Positions 7,009 to 17,928 of a DNA stretch of 18,519 nt are shown here, in pieces. The number at the start of each line of letters is the position of its first letter. The stretch's first letter is position 1. A program made the translations under genes and the position numbers. Source of the stretch: Candidatus Njordarchaeota archaeon (GTDB lineage Archaea; Thermoproteota; JANJXX01; Panguiarchaeales; Panguiarchaeaceae). The stretch lies in NCBI GenBank assembly GCA_029855985.1, contig JAGSHR010000194.1, positions 1 through 18,519 on the forward strand, in the 5' to 3' direction. The notes under the pieces are model-generated. The model was not told the DNA's origin, ran no database searches, and saw nothing but the letters and a program-made list of their open reading frames with translations.

Positions 7009-7083
7009 AAACAAAACAAAACCAAAAATTTAAAAACAAACAGAAACACCATAATATATCGGTGCCCCAAAACCAAAGGGGCA
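7005..7083 (+). promoter_or_regulatory. 23S rRNA promoter region with repeated TATA-like element
   Basis: TTAAAAACAAA occurs at 7005-7015 and again at 7030-7040, exactly 25 bp apart. The second copy lies in CCAAAAATTTAAAAAC, which fits an archaeal BRE plus TATA box and would start transcription near 7056-7060. A further ATAATATATC is at 7051-7060. The leader then has a hairpin with TGCCCC (7063-7068) and GGGGCA (7078-7083). The copies may act as tandem promoters; this is inferred. Confidence 0.5.
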
Positions 7084-7091
7084 AAGGGACA

Positions 7092-7109
7092 CGGGGCAAC
7101 CCCCAAGCA

Positions 7110-7122
<13 letters not shown>
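7092..7122 (+). other. 5' half of the pre-23S bulge-helix-bulge processing stem
   Basis: Bases 7092-7104 pair perfectly with 10131-10143 (13 bp) and 7112-7122 with 10113-10123 (11 bp). Between them AAGC at 7105-7108 pairs with GCTT at 10124-10127, leaving AAA (7109-7111) and AAT (10128-10130) as 3-nt bulges on opposite strands. This is exactly the geometry cut by the archaeal tRNA-splicing endonuclease. Confidence 0.9.
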
Positions 7123-10129
<3,007 letters not shown>

Positions 10130-10144
10130 TGGGGGTTGCCCCGG

Positions 10145-10155
10145 TTTTTCTTTTT
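10145..10155 (+). terminator. T-rich terminator after pre-23S
   Basis: Five T, one C and five T follow directly after the processing stem, and more T-runs follow to about 10190. This is a typical archaeal intrinsic termination context for the rRNA transcript. Confidence 0.5.
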
Positions 10156-10233
10156 AAGCTTTTTATTTGTTGTTTTCTTTTTGTTGTTGATTTCTATATT
10201 TGTTGTTGGGTGTTTTTATTGTTGTTGCTTGAT

Positions 10234-11127
10234 GTGTATCTTGGTTCTCTTGGTTTTAGTTTGGCTAGGTTGACTGGTTTTGATTTAGTTGAGTATGAGA
10301 CTAAGTTTTTTGGTGATGGAGAGTTTTATTTTAGGGTTAGGAGTGATGTTGCCGGTAGGGACGTTTTTGTTTTATTATCTATGTTTCCTGAGCCTAGTTT
10401 TTCAGTTGTTAGGGGTTTGTTTTATGTTAGTACTCTTAAGGATTTGGGAGCATCTCGGGTTATTTTGATTTCTCCGTATTTGGCTTATAGTCGACAGGAT
10501 AAGAGATTCTTGGATGGGGAGTGTGTGTCTTCGCGTGTTGTTGTTAATTCTTTCTTGAGCGCTGGGGCGGATTATGTTGTTTCAATTGATGTTCATAACC
10601 CGAATGCGTTTGCTGATTTGGGTGAAAGGTTCGTTAATTTATCATCTATCCCAGTGATCTCACAGTTTATTGAGAGAAATTACTTTAAGGATGATGTTTT
10701 CTTGATTTCACCCGATAAGGGGCGGGTTGACTATGTTAAAGGTATAGCGGATAGGATAGGTGTACCATTTCTGCACTTTGAGAAAAGGAGAGATTTAAGA
10801 ACAGGTGCAATAATCAAACATGAAGCTAGCGATGAATCGTTATTTAAGAGTCTAATTAGCGAGAAAAAAGTTGCTATTATTTTAGATGACATTATTAGCA
10901 CAGGAGGAACAATATCGAATATTGCGAGAGCAGTTAGGGAAGGGGGATTCACAGGCAATATTGTCACCGTGTTTACGCATGGATTATTTTTACCTGGTTC
11001 ACTAGTGAAACTCTATAAGAGCGGTGTCACAGAGATAGTGTCCACGGATACTGTTAAAAATCCATTTGAGAAAATCTCTGTTGCTCCAATAATACGAGAC
11101 TTTATAAAAGGGTTGGAAAATAATTAA
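10234..11127 (+). CDS. prs: Ribose-phosphate pyrophosphokinase (PRPP synthetase)
   Basis: It makes PRPP from ribose 5-phosphate and ATP for nucleotide and amino-acid synthesis. Visible motifs are GSLGFSLARL leading to KFFGDGEFYFRV (the KRFPDGE-type element), SPYLAYSRQDKRF followed by GECVSSRVVVNSFL, then VVSIDVHNP, ISPDKGR, and the PRPP-binding loop IILDDIISTGGTISN. An open frame extends back to 10129, but that start lies in the 23S processing stem and adds a meaningless Phe/Cys/Leu-rich stretch from T-rich DNA. Aligning GSLGFSLA with the archaeal N-terminal GSxSxxLA places the start near GTG 10234 (297 residues, normal for archaea) or TTG 10225; neither has a clear ribosome site. A TATA-like CTATATTT near 10194-10200 may allow a short or absent leader. 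The first 400 bases are very G/T-rich, unlike the rest of the gene. Confidence 0.88.
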   Translation: MYLGSLGFSLARLTGFDLVEYETKFFGDGEFYFRVRSDVAGRDVFVLLSMFPEPSFSVVRGLFYVSTLKDLGASRVILISPYLAYSRQDKRFLDGECVSSRVVVNSFLSAGADYVVSIDVHNPNAFADLGERFVNLSSIPVISQFIERNYFKDDVFLISPDKGRVDYVKGIADRIGVPFLHFEKRRDLRTGAIIKHEASDESLFKSLISEKKVAIILDDIISTGGTISNIARAVREGGFTGNIVTVFTHGLFLPGSLVKLYKSGVTEIVSTDTVKNPFEKISVAPIIRDFIKGLENN

Positions 11128-11182
11128 AGTAGTAGGTAGTTGATTCTTCAAGGCAATCTATCTTAACTCGGGGTACACCATA

Positions 11183-14100
11183 ATGACATCAAACCTAAGT
11201 GAAAGCTTGAAGATCCCAGAGGATCTAGCTTACCCAAAGGACATGAAACCCTACTTTGAAGAACTCATCTCAAAGGTTCGTGAAGCATACGGAATTGCAA
11301 CCGAAGCGAAGAAAATCGGTGTGGATCCCAAGCCTTATCCAGAAATAAGATTAGCAAGCGACCTAGCATCAAGAGTAGAGGCTCTAGTGGGTCCTCCTGG
11401 GGTATCAAAAAGAATTAGAGAACTAATCAGGCAAGGCTTAGAAGTAGAAGAGATATCCTTTATTGTTGCTAGAGAAATCGCAGAGGGCAAATACGGGATA
11501 GAAGACAAGGAGCAAAGAGCAAGCCAAGCAATAAAAACAGCTATGGCGGTCCTTGCCGGTATCACTGCGGCGCCATTAGAGGGAGTGACACACGTTAAAA
11601 TAAGAAATGACGGCCACCTAGCCGTGTATTACGCGGGACCAATTAGATCCGCTGGGGGTACGGAGGCAGCTCTGACAGTAGTAATCGCTGACATAGTTAG
11701 AAAGGCTATTGGTTTACCTAAATATAACATATCCCAGCGGGAATTAGAACGCTTCATTGAAGAGGTATTCTTATACGATCGATTCATGAACTTACAGTAC
11801 ACTCCTGACAGAGAGAAACTAGAATACGCATTAAGACACCTTCCAATTGAAATAACAGGAGAAGGCACAATCGACGTAGAAGTCTCAGGCCAATACAAAA
11901 ATATCCCAACAATAGAGACTAATAAGGTAAGGGGCGGGGCCGTCCTCGTATTAAACGATGGAGTAATCCTAAAAGCAAAGAAAATACTAAAAATAGTCAA
12001 AAAAGCTGGAATAGAAGGTTGGGAGTGGCTTGAAGCATTCTCTGAAGCAAAAAAAGAGCCAGAATCCGGGAATAAAGAAAAAAAGAAAAAAGTTGAACCA
12101 AACAAGAAATATCTAAGTGACGTGATAGCTGGAAGACCTGTCCTAGCGTCTCCCAGCGCCATCGGAGGATTCAGACTGAGGTATGGTCGTTCGAGAAACA
12201 CAGGTCTTGCGGGATTAGGGGTACACCCAGCCATAATGATTTTAACTGAAAATTTCTTGTCAATTGGAATACAATTAAAAACAGAAAGACCTGGTAAAGG
12301 GGCAATCATTACACCAGTTGACGGAATCATGCCCCCTCTTGTTAGATTAAAAGATGGAAGCGTTAAATTTATAGAGACCGTAGAGGAGGCAAAAAAAGTC
12401 CTAAACAAAATTGATAAAATTTTATTTCTAGGAGACTTGCTGGTAGCGATTGGGGAATTTCTCGAGAACAATCACACAATTCTCCCATCACCGATCGTGG
12501 AGGAATGGTGGGAACAAGAATTAATAAGAAAATTGGAAAAACAAGGTGCAAATCTAAGTGAACATGAAATAAAAGAATTAACCCAAAAGGCAAGTGAAAA
12601 CGCTAACTTCTCAATAGAACTCTCAAAGAAACTAAGCTTATACGTTCACCCACGTTTTACTTACTTCTGGAGAAACATAAACGGAGAAGAATTAAGCTAC
12701 TTACAAAGTCAGATTACGCAATCAGATAATAACAAATTAGCATTAGAACCAAAAACAAAAAGCATCCTCGAAAAACTATACATACCCCACAATGTTCAAG
12801 GTAATACAATCGAGTTAGATCAAGAAGACTTTAAGGCATTAAAGCTTATACTAGAAAACTTAAAAATAGATGAGAGCGAAAAAACGAAAAACGCCCTTGA
12901 AATACTAAACACTAAAGGATGGGTTATTGGAGATAAATACCCAGTGTTTATTGGAGCGAGAATCGGTCGACCAGAAAAAGCAAAACCAAGAATGATGAAA
13001 CCCCCCGTAAACGTCTTATTTCCAATGGGCTCCATAGGATCAAAATCCCGGTCAATAATAAGAGCTTCAAAAAAAAGAAGCGAGACGGTCATAGAAGCCG
13101 TTTTTAAGTATTGCCCAACATGTAAAATAGACACGTACCTCAACAAATGTCCAAAATGTGGCAGAAGAACCGTACAAGCTTACATATGTGATAGATGTGG
13201 ATATAGATCCCTCAGAAAAATAGAACGATGCCCCAAGTGTGGCGGAAACATGGTCACATACAAGAAGTACAAAGTAAATCTCGCAGTACTACTAAAAGAG
13301 GCGATATCAAATCTAAAGATCCCTTCCCCAAAAGAAGTTAAAGGAGTAAAAGGCCTAACATCCGCAAATAAAACCCCAGAGATCCTAGAAAAAGGAGTTC
13401 TAAGAGGAAAATACGGATTATATGTATTCAAAGACGGTACAATAAGATTTGACGCAACAGACTGCCCCCTCACACATTTCAAGCCATCCGAGATCGGCGT
13501 AAGCGTCGAAAAGCTCAGAGAACTAGGTTACACACATGATATACATGGAGAAGAACTAAAAAGCGATGACCAAATATTAGAATTGAAAGTACAGGACATA
13601 ATCATCAATGAAAAAGGCGGCGAGTACCTACTAAAAGCATCACAATTCATAGACGAGTTACTAGAAAGAGTTTACGGATTAAAACCCTACTATAACCTAA
13701 AGAAAAAAGAAGACCTAGTTGGACACCTCGTGATAGGATTAGCACCCCACACATCCGCAGGGATAATTGGTAGAATAATAGGATTCACAAAAGCTCAATG
13801 TATCTACGCTCACCCATATTGGCATGCAGCCAAAAGAAGAAACTGTGATGGTGACGAAGACGCAGTAATGTTACTCCTTGATGGTTTATTAAACTTCTCG
13901 AGAGAATTCTTGCCAAAAACAAGAGGGGGTTTCATGGACGCACCCCTCGTCGTGACTGCCATCTTAAATCCACTTGAAGTAGATAGCGAAGTCTTCAACA
14001 TGGATGTACAATGGAGGATCCCACTAGAATTTTACAGAAAATCACAGGAATTCCCCGATCCATCAGAAATCGAAGAACTAATCGATAACGTGGATAAGAG

Positions 14101-14671
14101 GCTAAACACAGAAAAACAATATTATGATTTTGGGTACACCCATGAAACAAGCGATATAAATGCAGGAAACACAATTACAGTCTATAAAAGTCTAGAAACG
14201 ATGAAAGAGAAGATAGAAAAACAATTCACAGTGATGAAGAGGATTATGGCAGTGGATGTGGCTTCCGTTGCTGACAAGATCCTAGAAGTTCACCTAATGC
14301 CAGATGTTCTTGGAAACATGAGGTCATTCGGGACACAACAATTTAGGTGTATTGATTGCAACGCTAAGTTTAGGAGGCCTCTCTTAACAAACAGGTGCCC
14401 CAAATGTGGAGGTAGGTTAGTCCAAACTGTTTTCAAAAAAACAATACTAAAATACGTCCCATTTATTGAAGAAATAATCTCGAAATATGGTGTAACAAAT
14501 TACATGCAAAACAGGTTTAAAGCCGTGAAATTGACTGACATAAGCATAATAGATTCAGGTACCACTGCTCTAAAAGACTTCATAGGCGAGAATCAACAAG
14601 TGAGAACGAGTTCAACTGTAATAAAAGGAACGGGCAAAGCAAGAAAAATATCCCTAGACGATCTCCTCTAA
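11183..14671 (+). CDS. polC: DNA polymerase D large (catalytic) subunit DP2
   Basis: This 1162-residue protein matches archaeal PolD DP2. The catalytic NCDGDEDAVMLLLDG has its two Asp at D889 and D891. Before it are the family blocks YYAGPIRSAGGTEAALTVVIADIVRKA (about 151-177), RPVLASPSAIGGFRLRYGRSRNTG and MKPPVNVLFPMGSIGSKSRSI. A cysteine-rich double zinc module of CPTC/CPKC/CDRC/CPKC type covers about 643-690, and a C-terminal zinc module of CIDC/CPKC type about 1055-1078. It is the replicative polymerase subunit, working with small subunit DP1, PCNA and GINS. No intein is present. Residues about 288-310 are a Lys-rich linker. The last residues, KISLDDLL, resemble a PCNA-binding tail but lack the usual aromatic pair. 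The tail overlaps the convergent GINS-like gene by 18 bases. It follows prs by 55 bp, possibly in one transcript. Confidence 0.97.
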   Translation: MTSNLSESLKIPEDLAYPKDMKPYFEELISKVREAYGIATEAKKIGVDPKPYPEIRLASDLASRVEALVGPPGVSKRIRELIRQGLEVEEISFIVAREIAEGKYGIEDKEQRASQAIKTAMAVLAGITAAPLEGVTHVKIRNDGHLAVYYAGPIRSAGGTEAALTVVIADIVRKAIGLPKYNISQRELERFIEEVFLYDRFMNLQYTPDREKLEYALRHLPIEITGEGTIDVEVSGQYKNIPTIETNKVRGGAVLVLNDGVILKAKKILKIVKKAGIEGWEWLEAFSEAKKEPESGNKEKKKKVEPNKKYLSDVIAGRPVLASPSAIGGFRLRYGRSRNTGLAGLGVHPAIMILTENFLSIGIQLKTERPGKGAIITPVDGIMPPLVRLKDGSVKFIETVEEAKKVLNKIDKILFLGDLLVAIGEFLENNHTILPSPIVEEWWEQELIRKLEKQGANLSEHEIKELTQKASENANFSIELSKKLSLYVHPRFTYFWRNINGEELSYLQSQITQSDNNKLALEPKTKSILEKLYIPHNVQGNTIELDQEDFKALKLILENLKIDESEKTKNALEILNTKGWVIGDKYPVFIGARIGRPEKAKPRMMKPPVNVLFPMGSIGSKSRSIIRASKKRSETVIEAVFKYCPTCKIDTYLNKCPKCGRRTVQAYICDRCGYRSLRKIERCPKCGGNMVTYKKYKVNLAVLLKEAISNLKIPSPKEVKGVKGLTSANKTPEILEKGVLRGKYGLYVFKDGTIRFDATDCPLTHFKPSEIGVSVEKLRELGYTHDIHGEELKSDDQILELKVQDIIINEKGGEYLLKASQFIDELLERVYGLKPYYNLKKKEDLVGHLVIGLAPHTSAGIIGRIIGFTKAQCIYAHPYWHAAKRRNCDGDEDAVMLLLDGLLNFSREFLPKTRGGFMDAPLVVTAILNPLEVDSEVFNMDVQWRIPLEFYRKSQEFPDPSEIEELIDNVDKRLNTEKQYYDFGYTHETSDINAGNTITVYKSLETMKEKIEKQFTVMKRIMAVDVASVADKILEVHLMPDVLGNMRSFGTQQFRCIDCNAKFRRPLLTNRCPKCGGRLVQTVFKKTILKYVPFIEEIISKYGVTNYMQNRFKAVKLTDISIIDSGTTALKDFIGENQQVRTSSTVIKGTGKARKISLDDLL

Positions 14672-15193
14672 ATCTCCCTCCAAGATGTTCTCGTACCATT
14701 CTTTAATTAAGTTTTTTGACCTAAGAAGTAAAATTAACTCTAGAGGGTCAAGGTTCTCCTCTTCACCACCTAATTCTCCACTTTTCATTGCAAGAGTCAA
14801 AATCTTTATTATTCGAGAGTCTACAAGTTTCTTCAGAACACTATAAGCATTTTCTTTGAAGCGCTCATTAGATTCACGTCGGAGGTATTCCTTCAATTTA
14901 ACTAGAAGATTATTAGCGTTTAATAGGGAAGGTGAAAGTGATTCTCTTTTCGCTAATTGGATGGCATCTGATATAAGGGACTTATCATCTTGATCATCTT
15001 TTATCTTCACTAAGTTTCGATCTTGTAATATTAATGCAAACCATCTTGGCAATATGCTTTCTTCGCCCTCAATGAACACATATCTCTTTCCCAGCACTTC
15101 AATTTCAAAAGATTTATTAGGTGAAACAATAACATCTTCAGATAAATATAGAACATAGGCTCTCAATAAATCCCTAGAGACATCAATTATCAT
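14654..15193 (-). CDS. GINS-family replication factor (Gins23-like)
   Basis: This 179-residue protein begins with a small beta-rich part (FEIEVLGKRYVFIEGEESILPRWFALILQDRNLVKI, residues about 28-62) resembling the GINS B domain. An all-helical part follows with LAKRESLSPSLL, LKEYLRR and LVDSRIIKILTLAM, the last like the R-x-x-KIL-x-LA element of GINS A domains, then LDPLELILLL near the C-terminus. The B-then-A order points to Gins23 rather than Gins51. GINS joins MCM and GAN/Cdc45 in the archaeal replicative helicase, which fits its position next to the polymerase. Family identity is by pattern, without a database search. The ATG at 15193 has GGTG upstream. Only 41 bp separate it from the divergent pth2 start. 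Confidence 0.72.
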   Translation of the reverse strand: MIIDVSRDLLRAYVLYLSEDVIVSPNKSFEIEVLGKRYVFIEGEESILPRWFALILQDRNLVKIKDDQDDKSLISDAIQLAKRESLSPSLLNANNLLVKLKEYLRRESNERFKENAYSVLKKLVDSRIIKILTLAMKSGELGGEEENLDPLELILLLRSKNLIKEWYENILEGDLEEIV

Positions 15194-15234
15194 TAATTAA
15201 CACCAGTGCATAAATGCATAGAGGTATAGCACAA
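15194..15234. promoter_or_regulatory. 41-bp divergent promoter gap between the GINS-like gene and pth2
   Basis: The two start codons are only 41 bp apart. The gap includes TTAATTAA (15193-15200, overlapping the GINS ATG), a TGCAT/ATGCA inverted repeat at 15207-15218, and the GAGGT ribosome site of pth2 at 15221-15225. There is room only for very short leaders or overlapping promoters. Confidence 0.35.
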
Positions 15235-15588
15235 ATGGAATTCAAACAAGTAATAATAGTAAGAAAGGATTTAAAGCTTCCAAAGGGCAAATTATGCGTT
15301 CAAATAGCGCATGCAGCGGTGTCGGCGTACATTGAAGCAAAAAAAGAAAAACCAGAATGGGCAAGAGAATGGTTAAAACAAGGTCAAAAAAAGATAGTGG
15401 TTAAAGTTAACTCACTACAAGAACTAGAAGAAAGAAAAAAGATGGCGGAAGAGTTAGGTTTACCCACTGCCCTAATTGCTGATGCGGGTTTAACAGTATT
15501 AGAGCCAGGAACAATAACATGCTTGGGGGTTGGACCAGCACCAAGCGATATTATCGATAAGGTCAGCGGAGACCTAAAACTGCTATAA
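15235..15588 (+). CDS. pth2: Peptidyl-tRNA hydrolase, archaeal/eukaryotic type (Pth2)
   Basis: This 117-residue Pth2 has FKQVIIVRKDLKLPKGKLCVQIAHAAVSA at its N-terminus (the K-G-K, Q and AHA of the active region), then KIVVKVNSLQELEE, LPTALIADAGLTVLEPGTITCLGVGPAP and a C-terminal helix start. It releases peptides from prematurely dropped peptidyl-tRNAs and acts in the cytoplasm. An in-frame ATG at 15214 would add seven residues, but GAGGT at 15221-15225 places initiation at the second ATG, 15235, and the resulting length is standard. truD follows after 17 bp, so the two are very likely cotranscribed. Confidence 0.95.
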   Translation: MEFKQVIIVRKDLKLPKGKLCVQIAHAAVSAYIEAKKEKPEWAREWLKQGQKKIVVKVNSLQELEERKKMAEELGLPTALIADAGLTVLEPGTITCLGVGPAPSDIIDKVSGDLKLL

Positions 15589-15605
15589 GTTAGGAGGTAA
15601 CATTT

Positions 15606-16934
15606 ATGAGACTGGCTGTCAGTGAATTCGAGAAGTTTTATGGAATGTTGTTCTGGGAAACCGACTTTGAACCACTAAAAGGGTCAATAAAAGAGAATTA
15701 TTCAGATTTTATCGTTGAAGAAATCCTACCAGATGGTACAGTCTTAACAGTTGAAAACCCTGATTTCCCTCACTCTGGATATGAGGGATTATTTACCCAT
15801 TTCGTTTTAGTAAAAGAGGGAATAGGGAATTATGAAGTAGTATGGTTGTTGTCTGAAAAGCTAAAGGTACCAACATCTTGGTTTTCATATTATGGTAACA
15901 AAGATAGAGATGCTCTAACAACTCAAAAAATGGCAGTATGGGGTGTACCTCCAGAAAAACTACTTCAAATAAGTTTACCGAATAACATAAGGATACTTAA
16001 CCCGAAAAGAGAGTTAAGAAGGTTGAATATAGGACAACATAAGGGAAACAGATTTAAGATTACAATAAGGAACCTTGAGCCTTCTGGAGAATTTAAGGAA
16101 TTAGAAGAATTCTTAAAAACAGCTTCAAGTAACAGAGGGATTTTTTTGCCAAACTTTTTCGGTTACCAAAGATTTGGAGTCACAAAACCAGTGTCTGCGA
16201 TCGTTGGAAAACAATTACTTAAAAAAAGATACAAGGATGCCATAATAACATTCCTGACCTTCCCTTCCGTATACGACGACGAAACCCTCAAGGAGGTAAA
16301 AAAGAACATACTAGAAGGCAATTATAGGGAGGCGCTATCACTCATCCCAAAGAAGGGATTCATATTCGAAAAAAATGCTTTAATGAACTTGTTAAGATAC
16401 GGCGAAAACTATAAAAAGATTATAAAAAAGCTCCCAAGGATACTAATTAGAATGCTTCTCGAAGCCTATCAATCCTATATTTTCAATCTGGCACTGAGCA
16501 AGTACAAAATCGATTACGGTGATTTCCCACAAAGTAGCGGTAACTATAAGATTCCTCTATTAGGTTATGACACAAAACTAAAAGAAAACAAAATAGGCAT
16601 AGTGATTAAAGAAATCCTCAAAGAAGAAAACGTCAAACTTGATGATTTCAGAAATAAAGAGATACCCTCCTTAAACTTAGGTGGCTCCCAAAGAGAATCA
16701 GTGTTAGAATTCAAACTCTCAGAATACGAAATTAGAACCAGCATGAACGAGGCTTATTTGGTTTTTTCACTAAAAAAAGGACAATTCGCAACTATCGTTA
16801 TGAGAGAAATATTCAAGGAAAACATTTTAAATGCACTATACAGCAAACTAGCCAGAAGGTTTGGAGAAAAAAATTTCCACGAAAGAATGAAATCAATAAT
16901 TAGGAGGGGCTTAGAGATGTTAAAAACGATTTAA
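15606..16934 (+). CDS. truD: tRNA pseudouridine(13) synthase TruD
   Basis: This 442-residue TruD-family protein has the catalytic element YYGNKDRDALTTQ with D100, GNRFKITIRNL (about residues 142-152), NFFGYQRFG, LLEAYQSYIFNLALS and a C-terminal NLGGSQRESVLEF. It converts uridine to pseudouridine in tRNA, usually position 13, and possibly other RNAs. The catalytic element is slightly unusual: most archaeal members read G-x-KD-R-R-A, whereas here the second Arg is Asp. Length agrees with archaeal members carrying the extra insertion domain. A strong GGAGGT ribosome site precedes the ATG. It is the second gene of a pth2-truD pair and converges on RNase Z, with about 60 bp between the ends. Confidence 0.93.
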   Translation: MRLAVSEFEKFYGMLFWETDFEPLKGSIKENYSDFIVEEILPDGTVLTVENPDFPHSGYEGLFTHFVLVKEGIGNYEVVWLLSEKLKVPTSWFSYYGNKDRDALTTQKMAVWGVPPEKLLQISLPNNIRILNPKRELRRLNIGQHKGNRFKITIRNLEPSGEFKELEEFLKTASSNRGIFLPNFFGYQRFGVTKPVSAIVGKQLLKKRYKDAIITFLTFPSVYDDETLKEVKKNILEGNYREALSLIPKKGFIFEKNALMNLLRYGENYKKIIKKLPRILIRMLLEAYQSYIFNLALSKYKIDYGDFPQSSGNYKIPLLGYDTKLKENKIGIVIKEILKEENVKLDDFRNKEIPSLNLGGSQRESVLEFKLSEYEIRTSMNEAYLVFSLKKGQFATIVMREIFKENILNALYSKLARRFGEKNFHERMKSIIRRGLEMLKTI

Positions 16935-16996
16935 CTTTTCTGTTTCTTCAAACAGTTTATCCCATAAGGTGTAATATTTCTCATATCTTTCTTCAG

Positions 16997-17917
16997 CTAA
17001 ATTGTAACTGTATCTCCATCCTTTGGGATAATTACTTCAAAATCCAGTTGTCTTGAAGAGAGAGTCAAGAGATACTCTTCAATTTCATGTCTAGCTGAAA
17101 CATGAACAATTGCAAGACGTTTCACGTTAGCAGAACGAGCTAACTCTAGAACTTCATCAAGAGATGAATGCAAGCGACTTGAAGCCAAATTGGGATCTAA
17201 ATAAGTTGCTTCATGTATCAATAAGTCTGCAGATGTAGCAGCCTTTACTGTTAATTCGGAAGGCCGGGTGTCCCCAGAATAAACAATTTGTCTTCCCTTA
17301 ATTGTCCCCTTAATAACATCCTCCGGTTTAATAATCTTATCTCCAATTTTAATCGGATTCCCCTCTATTAAAATGCGTCTTAAATTATTCCTTGGCACAC
17401 CCAAAGCTTCCGCTTTCTCATTGTCAAACTTGACTTTATCCTTCTCTTTGAAGACATAACCAAGTGATGGGACAGAATGAACAGTTGGGAACACCTTGAT
17501 GGTGAATTTATCTCCTTCATAAACAGTCTCAACATCATTTACATTATCTACTTCAATGACTTCGATGGGATAGTTTGGTTGGGGGATAAGAAATCCATGA
17601 ATAATATGGTATAAAACAAATTGAAGCCCTTTTGGTCCAATGATAACCACCTTATTCTGCATCTCCATTAAGTTAAATGTGTGCAATAGACCTGGTAACC
17701 CTGAAGTGTGATCAGCATGATAATGGGAGATCAAAATGAAGATATTATGTCTTAGAGGGTGAACATTTTGAGCCATCAATGAAAACTGGCAACACTCTCC
17801 AACATCGAAAAGAACAAGATTTCCTAAGTATTTTAGTGCAATGCATGGGAAAAGGCGTCCACTGAAGGGAGTAGAGCCGCCTGTCCCTAAGAAAAAAATT
17901 TGGATAGGCTCCGGCAT
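16997..17917 (-). CDS. rnz: Ribonuclease Z (tRNA 3'-end processing)
   Basis: This 306-residue metallo-beta-lactamase protein begins with IQIFFLGTGGSTPFSGR and carries the zinc motif SHYHADHTSG with H65, H67, D69 and H70. Later blocks are VFPTVHSVPSLGYVF, GRQIVYSGDTRPSE with the bridging Asp, LLIHEATYLD and IVHVSARH, the RNase Z order. It cuts the 3' trailer of tRNA precursors. The ATG at 17917 is chosen over GTG 17923 because GTGGTG lies just upstream of it. It starts only 11 bp after deoC stops, so the two form an operon. There is no sign of truncation. Confidence 0.93.
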   Translation of the reverse strand: MPEPIQIFFLGTGGSTPFSGRLFPCIALKYLGNLVLFDVGECCQFSLMAQNVHPLRHNIFILISHYHADHTSGLPGLLHTFNLMEMQNKVVIIGPKGLQFVLYHIIHGFLIPQPNYPIEVIEVDNVNDVETVYEGDKFTIKVFPTVHSVPSLGYVFKEKDKVKFDNEKAEALGVPRNNLRRILIEGNPIKIGDKIIKPEDVIKGTIKGRQIVYSGDTRPSELTVKAATSADLLIHEATYLDPNLASSRLHSSLDEVLELARSANVKRLAIVHVSARHEIEEYLLTLSSRQLDFEVIIPKDGDTVTI

Positions 17918-17928
17918 TAACACACCAC

